Of a DNA stretch of 64,000 nt, positions 7,227 through 15,885 are shown piece after piece (within the stretch, counting starts at the first letter, position 1; each line of letters opens with the position of its first letter). Location of the stretch: NCBI RefSeq assembly GCF_013403925.1, contig NZ_JABFDJ010000007.1, positions 62,001-126,000 of the forward strand. The letters run 5' to 3'. The position numbers and the translations under genes were made by a program. The notes below the pieces were generated by a model that made no database searches, had not been told where the DNA came from, and worked only from the letters and a program-made list of their open reading frames with translations. Source of the stretch: Winogradskyella wichelsiae (GTDB lineage Bacteria > Bacteroidota > Bacteroidia > Flavobacteriales > Flavobacteriaceae).

Positions 7227-9149
7227 TTATTCTTTTGTCTTATCTATAATATAGAAATAAGAACGTCTGTTTAACTGATGCTCTTCTTCAGAACATTTAA
7301 TACCGTTAGAACACTTATTTAAAAGTTGAGTTTCACCGAAACCGATGGCACTTTCAATTCTTTTAGGATTAATTTCTCTAGATAAAAGATATTCTCTAGT
7401 AGACTTAGCACGTTTGTCAGATAGTTTTAAGTTATACTTATCACGACCTCTACTATCTGTATGAGATTCAATTTTAATTACCATTTCAGGATGCTTACGC
7501 ATAACATCAACGATGTTTTCTAATTCATATTCTGCATCAGTTCTGATGTTAGACTTATCAAAATCAAAGAAAATAGGATTAATAACTATTTGATCATCCT
7601 TAATTAATGGTCTTAACGTTAAGTCTAAAGTATGTACTTTTTCATTTTCACTATTAGTAATAAGCACTCCTTTATCTTCTTTATAATCAGGTTTACTACC
7701 TAATACTGTATATGTTTTGTTACACTCTACATCAAATAAGTAAGCGCCATCTTCTTTAGTAAGAACTTCTTCTATTATTTTACCTGTTTCGTCAATAAGT
7801 TGTACTGTTACACCTGCTAAAATAATATCGGTTCTATCTTCTTTTGCAACACCTGTAATCTGTTGATTACATTCTGTTATCGTATAGCTATAAATGTCAT
7901 CTCCACCTTTTCCTTCTGGTCTGTTAGAAGAAAAATATCCTTTTTGAGTTTCATTTTCAATAAAATAAGCAAAGTCATCATATCCACTGTTAAATGGTGC
8001 ACCTATATTTATAGGATCTGAAGCAATATCTGCTTTTAAAATATCAGATTTAAAAATATCTAATAAGCCTAGGTTTAAATGTCCATCAGAAGAAAAATAC
8101 AATGTATTATCATCGCTTACAAAAGGAAACATTTCGCGACCTTCTGTATTGATGTTAGGACCTAAATTTTCAGGAATACCATAAGTATCATCTTCGTTTA
8201 TCTCTACTGAATAGATGTCTGTTTGTCCAAATCCACCTTCACGATCAGATACAAAATATAAGATTTTATTATCTGGACTAAGAGTAGGGTGACCTGTAGA
8301 AGATAAGTTATCGTTAAAAGGTAATTCTTCTACTTCAGACCATTGATCATTTATCAATGTAGCTTTATATATCTGAAGATGCGTTGTTCCTTTATCATCA
8401 TATTTTAATCGGTTACGTTTGTTTGTATTATCACGAGTTAAATACATGGTTTGACCGTCGTTTGTAATGGCTATAGAAGCCTCATGATAATCTGAATTAA
8501 TACCTTTAGCAGTAATCTCTGAAGGTGAACCATAAGATTCTGTTCCATTATCCTCTGTTGTAACGTTAACTTGGTATATGTCTAAGAAAGGTTCTTTATT
8601 CCAATTATATACTTTATTGTTATCACTACTAGCAGAGGCAAAGTAAAGTGTTTTATTGAAAAGGTATGAACCGAAATCTGAATTTTCAGTATTAAAAGGT
8701 AAATTTTCTACCGTTACTATAACATCATTATTTTTTGAAGTTAATTTATCAAAAATATCAATCTCATCGGGGTTGTAACCTTTAAGTCTGCTATCTCCTT
8801 GTTGTGCATCGCTCAGTTTTCTGAACCAAACATCTGCTTCTTCATATTTTCCAACACTTCTAAGCGATTGGATGTATTTATATATGTACTCAGCTTCAAT
8901 GTTGTCATGCTCGGTTAAAGCTTCATTGTACCAATAGGCAGCTTTTGCAGAGTTAGAATTATTATAGTAAGCATCACCTAAACGTGTTAAGACGTGCTCA
9001 CTTTTATCTCCTTTTTCAACAGCTTTTTCATATAATTCTATGGCTTTAACGTAACCATAATTTTCAAAGAATTTATCGGCTAATTTCGTCTGTGCAAAAG
9101 AAAACGAACTGCTTAAAATTATAACGAGCGCTAATATTTTGATCTTCAT
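7227..9149 (-). CDS. OmpA-family protein with TPR and beta-propeller repeats, T9SS-associated
   Basis: The protein has 640 residues from the start MKIKILA at 9149; an upstream extension to 9284 overlaps the PorP/SprF gene and is rejected because a signal peptide (ending SSSFSFA) begins at 9149. After it come TPR-like helices (about 25-120), PD40-type propeller repeats with motifs such as HPTLSPDNKILYFVSDREGG (about 170-450), a carboxypeptidase-regulatory-like fold (about 460-520) and a C-terminal OmpA domain with FDFDKSNIRTDAE and NLKLSDKRAKSTREYL, which bind peptidoglycan. It is the last gene of an operon with PorP/SprF and a type B cargo protein, an arrangement common for T9SS accessory sets like PorE. 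It probably links an outer-membrane partner to the cell wall. Confidence 0.9.
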   Translation of the reverse strand: MKIKILALVIILSSSFSFAQTKLADKFFENYGYVKAIELYEKAVEKGDKSEHVLTRLGDAYYNNSNSAKAAYWYNEALTEHDNIEAEYIYKYIQSLRSVGKYEEADVWFRKLSDAQQGDSRLKGYNPDEIDIFDKLTSKNNDVIVTVENLPFNTENSDFGSYLFNKTLYFASASSDNNKVYNWNKEPFLDIYQVNVTTEDNGTESYGSPSEITAKGINSDYHEASIAITNDGQTMYLTRDNTNKRNRLKYDDKGTTHLQIYKATLINDQWSEVEELPFNDNLSSTGHPTLSPDNKILYFVSDREGGFGQTDIYSVEINEDDTYGIPENLGPNINTEGREMFPFVSDDNTLYFSSDGHLNLGLLDIFKSDILKADIASDPINIGAPFNSGYDDFAYFIENETQKGYFSSNRPEGKGGDDIYSYTITECNQQITGVAKEDRTDIILAGVTVQLIDETGKIIEEVLTKEDGAYLFDVECNKTYTVLGSKPDYKEDKGVLITNSENEKVHTLDLTLRPLIKDDQIVINPIFFDFDKSNIRTDAEYELENIVDVMRKHPEMVIKIESHTDSRGRDKYNLKLSDKRAKSTREYLLSREINPKRIESAIGFGETQLLNKCSNGIKCSEEEHQLNRRSYFYIIDKTKE

Positions 9150-9162
9150 AATTGGGTTCTTT

Positions 9163-10098
9163 TTAGAAATATCTTGGCGATTTAATACGTTTACTTTTAA
9201 AAACTTCAAACATAAGTAACACTTCATGTGTTCCGCTTGTGTAAGGTCTAATATCTGAAAGTGGATACTCATATGCGTAACCAATTCTTAATTGTTTTGA
9301 TATCTGAAAATCTGCGATACCACCTATAGCAGCAGTATATTGATTAACTCTATATGCTCCACCCAGCCATACTTTTTCATTGAAAAGAAAGTTTGCTGAA
9401 ATATCAAAGGATAAAGGTGCTCCATTAGTTGCTTTTAATAGCGCAGATGGTTTTAATTTTATGTTTTCACTTAAGTCAAAAACATATCCACCTGTAAAAT
9501 AATAACTAATACGTTCTAAAGCTACATAATCAGCAGAACCACTTCCTCCATTATTGTAATCTGTATTTAATATTCTTGGCGCAGATAAGCCAAGGTACCA
9601 ACGTTTTGAATGGAGATATAAACCAGCTCCAAAATTAGGGCTCCAGCGGTTAGATACATCATTAAAAAACTGATCGTTCACTACTGAAGGATCTGTTAAT
9701 AATTCTTCATCTAAGCTATAATGTGTTAATCCGCCCTTAATACCAAAGGCTAATTTTACATTTTCACTTGCTTTAATCGTATATGAATAATCTGCATATA
9801 TGTATGAGAAATTTTCATATCCTAGTTTATCATTGATAAAGGAAAGTCCAATACCCATATTTTCATTACGCAATGGCGTATGTACAGATAATGTTTGTGT
9901 TTCTGGTCCTCCGTCTAAGCCAACCCATTGACTTCTATGTAAGCCTACAACACTTAATGTTTCTCTACTCCCAGCATAAGCCGGATTAATAGAAATAGTG
10001 TTGAACATGTACTGCGTGAACTGAGGTAACTGCTGAGCAAATGCAGAAGAAACACTCAAGAATAGTACCGCAATACTTATAATTTTTGATAATTTCAT
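9163..10098 (-). CDS. PorP/SprF-family type IX secretion outer-membrane protein
   Basis: This is a 311-residue outer-membrane beta-barrel. The signal peptide ends VSSAFA, followed by QQLPQFTQYMFNTISINPAY and AGSRETLSVVGLHRSQWVGL, the signature of the PorP/SprF family. Alternating strands continue to the C-terminal RYF. In Flavobacterium johnsoniae SprF is needed to deliver the adhesin SprB; paralogues usually sit next to the large type B cargo they serve, as here. It lies 14 bases after the large cargo gene and 13 bases before the OmpA-family gene, so the three form one operon. Confidence 0.93.
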   Translation of the reverse strand: MKLSKIISIAVLFLSVSSAFAQQLPQFTQYMFNTISINPAYAGSRETLSVVGLHRSQWVGLDGGPETQTLSVHTPLRNENMGIGLSFINDKLGYENFSYIYADYSYTIKASENVKLAFGIKGGLTHYSLDEELLTDPSVVNDQFFNDVSNRWSPNFGAGLYLHSKRWYLGLSAPRILNTDYNNGGSGSADYVALERISYYFTGGYVFDLSENIKLKPSALLKATNGAPLSFDISANFLFNEKVWLGGAYRVNQYTAAIGGIADFQISKQLRIGYAYEYPLSDIRPYTSGTHEVLLMFEVFKSKRIKSPRYF

Positions 10099-10112
10099 CG
10101 GTTAAGTTTTTA

Positions 10113-13100
10113 TTAATTTGTAGCTACGTAGATTGGACCTGCAAAAGGTTCTAATCCACTATTTTTTAGGTTAATAATGTAGTAATATGTACCTGTTGGA
10201 ACTTTTCCAGAACTTCCTATAGATGAGCTATGAGCTTCCCCATTCCAATCATTTAAGTAATTATTAGATTTATAGATTTGAGCACCCCATCGGTTGAAAA
10301 TTTGTAGTTCAATTACAAAACCACATTCTTCTATTCCAGATATAGTGAAGAATTCGTTATAAGCATCACCATTAGCGGTAACTGTTTTAGATATAACAAC
10401 ATCATCTTGTCCACACGCTAATACTACACAATCATCATCTAAAGTTACGTTTACTTCTATATTAGAAGGACAAGCTTGATCATCGATAGAGTACATAAAT
10501 GTATATTCGCCTACTTCTGCAGAGGCTGGATCGAATAAGCTTCCATTAATAATTGCATCACCAGAAACAACACTCCATGATCCATTCATAGCAAAGTCAC
10601 CAGATAATAATTCGAACAAATCAAATTCTGAATCTAAAATACATCTGTTAGTATCAGTAGCTTGCATTGTATTAGTAAGTTCTACGTTTACGTTTTGTGT
10701 ATATATTGCTTCGTTCCCACAATCATCTACTACTGTCCAAGTTCTAGTTATACTATAGCTATCGGCATTATTAGTTTGAGTAGACGTTTCGTTGAAACTA
10801 ACTGCTATATCATTAGAGCAAGAATCTTCAAAAACTAAACTAGGAACCTCTGGAATATTATCACAAAACACGTTAATTGTATCTTCAAAATCTGTTAAGA
10901 TAGTTGGAGGTGTATTGTCTTCTACTGTAATAATTTGAGTGAATGATGTTGTGTTACCACATTCATCTGATAAAGACCATAATCTTGATATTGTTGATTC
11001 GCCTGGGCAAGTTCCGTCTATTGCATTATCAATATATGTTGCGTCAAGGTTAGTTGCGCAATTGTCAGCTTCGTCAGTAACATCACCAGTTATTGTTAAA
11101 TCAGTAACGTCATCTCCACATTCTAAAGTAATATCTGCAGGTACTGAAAAAGTTGGTGCAATAGTGTCGTTTACAATAATGAATTGTGTACAGTCCTCAC
11201 TGTTTAAAATAGTTGTTTCGCTTTCATCTCTAACACCATTACCATTTGTATCATCATAAGATGTTATAGTAAAAGTACGTGTGATAGTTTGTTCACATGT
11301 TCCTTGATCTATACTATTCTGAGCCGTAATTTCAATAAGTCCGCAAGCATTGTCACCAATGTTTCCGTCACCATTACCTAAGGCGCTAAATTCTTCAATA
11401 GTATAAGATATTTCCGAAGGTAAATCGCTGTAACATGCCACAGTAGTTTCTTCAAATGTAGGACATGTAACTTCAAACTCACAACATGCAGCTGCAGCTC
11501 CTGATAAGACAAGGATGTTACAAGAATTTACATCTTGTATTTCAATACTATAATCTTCATTTCCAGAAATAGTATCGGATGTCCATGTGAAAGTATCATC
11601 TTCGTTAGTTATCCAAGTACCTGTTTGGTTCATGCCATTAACGGTAAATGGTGCTGTTCCTGTAAAAGTAGCAACAATAGTATAAGTAGTGCCATTTTCA
11701 GAACATTCTAAAGTTTCTGTATTTACCAATGTGATATCTTCAGTGAAGTTAACAGTTACCATTAGTCTTTCTAAACTTTCACAACCTTGATCTGTTGTTT
11801 GAGTTGCGTAATAAACATCGCCATCTATTAAGGCTTCAGAAGAATCAATAGGTGAGGTGCTAGTTTCACTAGTATACCATTGAATATTTTCACCCGTAGC
11901 ATTTAAGTCAGCTATAGTAGGTTCGCTAGATTCGCAAAACTCTTGAACTTCATTTCCTGTTGGTGTTTCTGTTTTATTAAGACTCACAGTAATTACAGCA
12001 GGTAAAGATGAGACTCCAATCATGTCTGTAATAGTATATTCTATTGAAGTTCCATAGAACCCTGGTAAAGCTTCAAACAAAACGATACCATCACTGTTTA
12101 CTGTAAATGTTCCTTGACCAGTAATAGTTACGCTAGTTGCAGGTAATGATGTTACAGGATCTATTAATTGTACAGCAGTTATATCTAAATTATAAGTTCC
12201 TGCAGAATCATTTTCTAACACATTAATATTTATTTCGGTATCATCAGATGTAATACAAATAAAATCATCAGTTGCAACAGGGGCAACTAATTGAGATGGA
12301 CAACGAGCTCCGTCACCTGGTTCAATGTCTATTAGGCTATTGTAGAGCGTTGCTGTTAAATTACCTGTATGAGGCGCTCCTATTCTATAGATGTTTCCGG
12401 AAGCATTGTTTGCAATAAACATGTTTCCTAATGCATCCATGTAAGCAGTTCCAAAGGAGTTAGTTGTTTCAGAACTTAAACCAGTTACTGAACCAAGATC
12501 ATCTACTGTATTGCTAGCAATATTAAAACGTAGTAGTTTTCTATTAGCTGTGCTTGTTACCATATAAATGTTACCATCTGCTGGGCTAAACGTTATATCG
12601 TTAATAGCAATAGGGTAGTTTAATAATGTTGTGGCAGTTAAATAGTTTGGACTAGTTGGGTTTAAATCAATAGAAACAAAATTATCTTCTCCATGTAAAA
12701 CCAAGATGCCATCTTCATTAATATCACCAGAGCTATAATCTCCTATAGTAAATGGTCCAACAATAGGTAGAAATTCTACATTTGCAGAAGCATCAATTTT
12801 CACAATATTATTGGTGTATTGTTGTAATCCATAGATATTATTATCTAAAAGATTATAACCAATAGCATTAACAAACTGAGGTACTGAAGTATCTTCAATT
12901 AATGGCGCTTTAATTAAGGTTTGAGCGTCTGTGACCAAATCATAAGAATATAATCCTGAAACAAAATCACCTTGACTATTTCTGTCATTAACAATTAAGT
13001 AAGCAAAACCATCCTCACAATCAAAAGGTGTGTTTAAGCATTCAGCAGGAGAATCACCTGATAACGTTAAAGACCCACAGTTGTCTGATATAGTTACATT

Positions 13101-14822
13101 ATAAGTTTCAACAGTACTTTCAATTTCGCTAGAAGTCCAAGTTGTTGTTCCATCAGTATTACTAGTAAAGGTACCAGACTGTCCATCTCCAGAAGCTGTA
13201 AATGGTGGTGTACCTGTGAAAATTGCTTCAATTGTATAAACAGTACCATTAATTGAAACACAATTTGCTTCTTCTGGTTTTGTTAATAAAATTTCTTCGC
13301 TAAAATTGACAGAGACAGCTAGTCTATCCGTACTCTCACATCCTGCAGAACTCGTTTGAGAAGCGTAATAAGTGTTACCTTCAATTAAAACAGTATCAGA
13401 ATCCAACGGATTTTCAGCATTAGCACTTTCATACCATAAAATATTATTACCCGAAGCATTTAAATCGGCAATAGTAGCGTTATCTATTTCGCAGAATTCT
13501 TGAGTATCAGAACCTGTTGGTCCTTCTGTATCATTTAGACTAATAGTTATAACACCTAAATTAGAATTGAAACCTATACTATCTAAAACAGTGTACTCTA
13601 TAGATGTGCCAGTAAAACTAGGTAATGCTTGGAATGTAACTTCCCCATTAGTTTCTAAAGTAAATGTTCCCTGATCAGCTATTGTTACTGAATTAGAAGC
13701 TAATGATGTGTTTGGATCTATAAGTTGAGCGGATGTAATATCTATAGGGTAAGTTCCTTCAGAGTCGTTAACAGTAACATTAAATGTTATTTCCGTTATA
13801 TCCGAAGTTATACAAATATTATCTGGGTTTGCAATTGGCTTAATAGATTGAGAAGGACAACGAGCACCATCACCAGGACTAACTCCTGGTAAATTGCTAT
13901 AGAAAGTAGCTGTTGTATTACCTAAATGAGGTGTCGCAATTTTATATGTATTTCCAGACTCATTATTTGCAACATACATATTCCCTAAAGAATCCATGTA
14001 AGATGTACCAAATGAATTAGAGATCTCAGATTCTAATCCTGGGACATTCCCTAAGTTAACAATTGTATTTGTTACAGGATTAAATTCATATAATGATCTT
14101 GGATTAGTACTCGTTAACATATATAATTTATTATTAACAGGACTAAATGCCATATCATTAACAGCATTAGAATGCTGTAATACTATATTGGCAACTAAAT
14201 AATTTGTACTAGATGGATTTAAGTCGATTGAGACAAATTTGTTGCTTCCGTATATATATAGAATACCATTTTCATCGATGTCTCCAGCAGCATAATTATT
14301 ACTATCAAAATCAGTTAAGCCAGTAACAGTTAATAATTCTATATCTCCGTTACTATCAATTTTAACCACTTTATTACTACGTTGTAATAAGCCATATAAG
14401 TAATTATCAAGAACGTTGTAACCAATAGCATTTACAAACTGAGAGGTTGTGGTAGTTGAGATAATTGGGTCTTTAATTAAATTGAGTGAATTTGTAGATA
14501 AATCAAATGAATATAATCCCGTAACGCGCCCATTATCACTGAATACGTTTGTTAGAATATATCCAAAACCATCATCACAATTAAAAGCAACATTTGCTTC
14601 TCCTCTTAACGCAAGTTCTAAATCATCATAATTAGAGGCCGGAATGTTTTTAGAAAACGAAGTAATGTCTTCATGTTCTGAAGAAACTTGTTTCTGTTTG
14701 ATCTTTTGGTCTAAAACTTGACCAAAAGAATTAAAATTCACCATAACTAGAGTCATAATGAACATCAATTTCATTAAAGGTCTAAATGGTTTTTTTGATT
14801 TGGGATTGTATAAGTGTTTCAT
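10113..14822 (-). CDS. Giant secreted protein with a T9SS type B sorting domain
   Basis: This is a 1569-residue protein with an N-terminal signal region (residues 17-35, ending NFNSFGQ). Residues 81-600 and 601-1120 are tandem copies of one module: a propeller-like half (CDDGFGYIL; CEDGFAYLI), an Ig-like half, and a segment with repeated cysteines that reads FCE and TYYASQT or VYYATQT. Residues about 1120-1450 hold HYR/Ig-like domains (SVPADITLECGDD; VVDDCGNEAIYTQN). The last 90 residues, from VISKTVTANGD through FNRWGAQIYKS to PTGTYYYIINL, are the gliding-motility-associated C-terminal domain that directs T9SS export. It is probably an adhesin or surface filament protein served by the downstream PorP/SprF protein. 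Confidence 0.92.
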   Translation of the reverse strand: MKHLYNPKSKKPFRPLMKLMFIMTLVMVNFNSFGQVLDQKIKQKQVSSEHEDITSFSKNIPASNYDDLELALRGEANVAFNCDDGFGYILTNVFSDNGRVTGLYSFDLSTNSLNLIKDPIISTTTTSQFVNAIGYNVLDNYLYGLLQRSNKVVKIDSNGDIELLTVTGLTDFDSNNYAAGDIDENGILYIYGSNKFVSIDLNPSSTNYLVANIVLQHSNAVNDMAFSPVNNKLYMLTSTNPRSLYEFNPVTNTIVNLGNVPGLESEISNSFGTSYMDSLGNMYVANNESGNTYKIATPHLGNTTATFYSNLPGVSPGDGARCPSQSIKPIANPDNICITSDITEITFNVTVNDSEGTYPIDITSAQLIDPNTSLASNSVTIADQGTFTLETNGEVTFQALPSFTGTSIEYTVLDSIGFNSNLGVITISLNDTEGPTGSDTQEFCEIDNATIADLNASGNNILWYESANAENPLDSDTVLIEGNTYYASQTSSAGCESTDRLAVSVNFSEEILLTKPEEANCVSINGTVYTIEAIFTGTPPFTASGDGQSGTFTSNTDGTTTWTSSEIESTVETYNVTISDNCGSLTLSGDSPAECLNTPFDCEDGFAYLIVNDRNSQGDFVSGLYSYDLVTDAQTLIKAPLIEDTSVPQFVNAIGYNLLDNNIYGLQQYTNNIVKIDASANVEFLPIVGPFTIGDYSSGDINEDGILVLHGEDNFVSIDLNPTSPNYLTATTLLNYPIAINDITFSPADGNIYMVTSTANRKLLRFNIASNTVDDLGSVTGLSSETTNSFGTAYMDALGNMFIANNASGNIYRIGAPHTGNLTATLYNSLIDIEPGDGARCPSQLVAPVATDDFICITSDDTEININVLENDSAGTYNLDITAVQLIDPVTSLPATSVTITGQGTFTVNSDGIVLFEALPGFYGTSIEYTITDMIGVSSLPAVITVSLNKTETPTGNEVQEFCESSEPTIADLNATGENIQWYTSETSTSPIDSSEALIDGDVYYATQTTDQGCESLERLMVTVNFTEDITLVNTETLECSENGTTYTIVATFTGTAPFTVNGMNQTGTWITNEDDTFTWTSDTISGNEDYSIEIQDVNSCNILVLSGAAAACCEFEVTCPTFEETTVACYSDLPSEISYTIEEFSALGNGDGNIGDNACGLIEITAQNSIDQGTCEQTITRTFTITSYDDTNGNGVRDESETTILNSEDCTQFIIVNDTIAPTFSVPADITLECGDDVTDLTITGDVTDEADNCATNLDATYIDNAIDGTCPGESTISRLWSLSDECGNTTSFTQIITVEDNTPPTILTDFEDTINVFCDNIPEVPSLVFEDSCSNDIAVSFNETSTQTNNADSYSITRTWTVVDDCGNEAIYTQNVNVELTNTMQATDTNRCILDSEFDLFELLSGDFAMNGSWSVVSGDAIINGSLFDPASAEVGEYTFMYSIDDQACPSNIEVNVTLDDDCVVLACGQDDVVISKTVTANGDAYNEFFTISGIEECGFVIELQIFNRWGAQIYKSNNYLNDWNGEAHSSSIGSSGKVPTGTYYYIINLKNSGLEPFAGPIYVATN
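11463..14582 (-). repeat. Tandem internal duplication of about 520 codons
   Basis: Copy 1 covers about 14582-13023 and copy 2 about 13022-11463. Matching landmarks are offset by 520 residues: N81 of copy 1 and D601 of copy 2 open the same motif, and SQFVNAIGYNVLDNYLYGL corresponds to PQFVNAIGYNLLDNNIYGL. The copies have diverged at many positions, so the duplication is not recent. Confidence 0.88.
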
Positions 14823-15396
14823 TTTTAACTTTTTTAAGTTAACCTGGCTATTGTTATTTTAAAATTTGATTTTGAGTTTTTAACTGATAAAATGTAAGAA
14901 GTATGTGCTTTTCTAAATAATTGTAAAATTCTTGAAAGTATATATAAATTCTAGTTACATACAGATGTTTCAACTCATCTAGTATCTGGTTGGTGTCTTT
15001 ACTAAAATGCTGCTTAACTATTTTAGCATAAGACTTAAAGAAGCCTGACCCTTCAAACATTATAGTTATCATTGTTTTCATACTTAAAATTTATTAAAAA
15101 TTTTATTGTCGCATTGCGATGTTATATTTTTGATAATTATATCAAATATCTAACTAAACAGATTTTTGTTTAGTTTAGTAATAAAATATTTTAGAGGGAG
15201 GGAATTTTGGTATCTAGATACCAGCAAAATTGATTTAGGATCTTTATCTTTAAATTAGGTTTTAGGTTGATTGTACACAGCAAATTAACTCATAACAAAA
15301 AGTATACACAAATATTAAAGTTAAAGCGGCAATATACTCGTCAAAACGGATATATATAACCCTTCATCGACATAAAAAGCACTTAAGCGTTTAGTA
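14823..15396. other. Gap upstream of the T9SS and polyphosphate operons
   Basis: This divergent intergenic region holds the promoters of both operons, although I find no good TAnnTTTG match in either direction. A minus-strand frame of 75 codons at 14854-15081 resembles no family I know and is not called. The main visible structure is the palindrome at 15209-15222. Confidence 0.4.
15209..15222. promoter_or_regulatory. Perfect 14-base palindrome, possible operator
   Basis: GGTATCTAGATACC is a perfect dyad, with looser symmetry extending to ATTTT on the left and AAAAT on the right. It lies between two divergent operons. It could be a dimeric regulator site; its role is inferred from symmetry and position only. 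Confidence 0.35.
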
Positions 15397-15885
15397 ATGA
15401 AAGAAATAGTACTAGTTAGACATGGTAAATCGTCTTGGAAATACGATGTAATTGATAGTGAAAGACCTTTAAAACAAAGAGGTATAGATGATTCTTTGTT
15501 GGTTATTAGTGAGTTATGTGCTCGTGGAGCTGTTCCGAGTACTATTTTTTCTAGTCCAGCAAATAGAGCGCTAAGTACTTGTAAGATTTTTATGAATTTC
15601 ATTGAAATTCCACAGAATCAAATTATTGTAGATGAAAATTTGTATGATTTTGAAGGTAGAAACGTTATTGATTTTATAAAAAGGTTACCAAATAGTATTG
15701 ATGATGTTATGATTTTTGGACACAACCATGCTTTCACGTCAATTTCTAATATCTTTGGCAATACATATATCGATAACCTTCCTACGAGTGGTTTAGTAAA
15801 ACTTAGGTTTGATATCGATGATTGGAAAGATTTAAAAAAGGGTATTACAGAATTTATTATTACTCCAAAGGATTTAAAAGCATGA
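15397..15885 (+). CDS. SixA-like histidine phosphatase
   Basis: This is a 162-residue member of the histidine phosphatase superfamily. The catalytic RHG motif is at residues 8-10 (nucleophile His9), an arginine for phosphate binding lies in SERPLKQRG, and the second histidine is in MIFGHNHAFTS. The size and the start MKEIVLVRHGKSSW match the SixA group, which in E. coli acts on phosphohistidine. Its stop overlaps the ATG of ppk1 (ATGA), so it is translationally coupled to polyphosphate kinase, an enzyme that works through phosphohistidine. A link between the two is an inference from this arrangement. Confidence 0.88.
   Translation: MKEIVLVRHGKSSWKYDVIDSERPLKQRGIDDSLLVISELCARGAVPSTIFSSPANRALSTCKIFMNFIEIPQNQIIVDENLYDFEGRNVIDFIKRLPNSIDDVMIFGHNHAFTSISNIFGNTYIDNLPTSGLVKLRFDIDDWKDLKKGITEFIITPKDLKA

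Noticed and set aside
9150-9284. Longer N-terminus for the OmpA-family protein
   Set aside because: A signal peptide begins at 9149, and the extension overlaps the end of the PorP/SprF gene.
10939-11259. Plus-strand frame of 106 codons inside the T9SS cargo gene
   Set aside because: It is the reverse-strand reading of repeated cargo domains with regular codon use on the other strand.
14854-15081. 75-codon minus-strand frame upstream of the T9SS operon
   Set aside because: No family resemblance, no -7 element and no partner; could be real but I cannot support it.
15822-15881. Longer N-terminus for polyphosphate kinase
   Set aside because: It overlaps the SixA-like gene in another frame and adds a non-conserved segment before the conserved family start.
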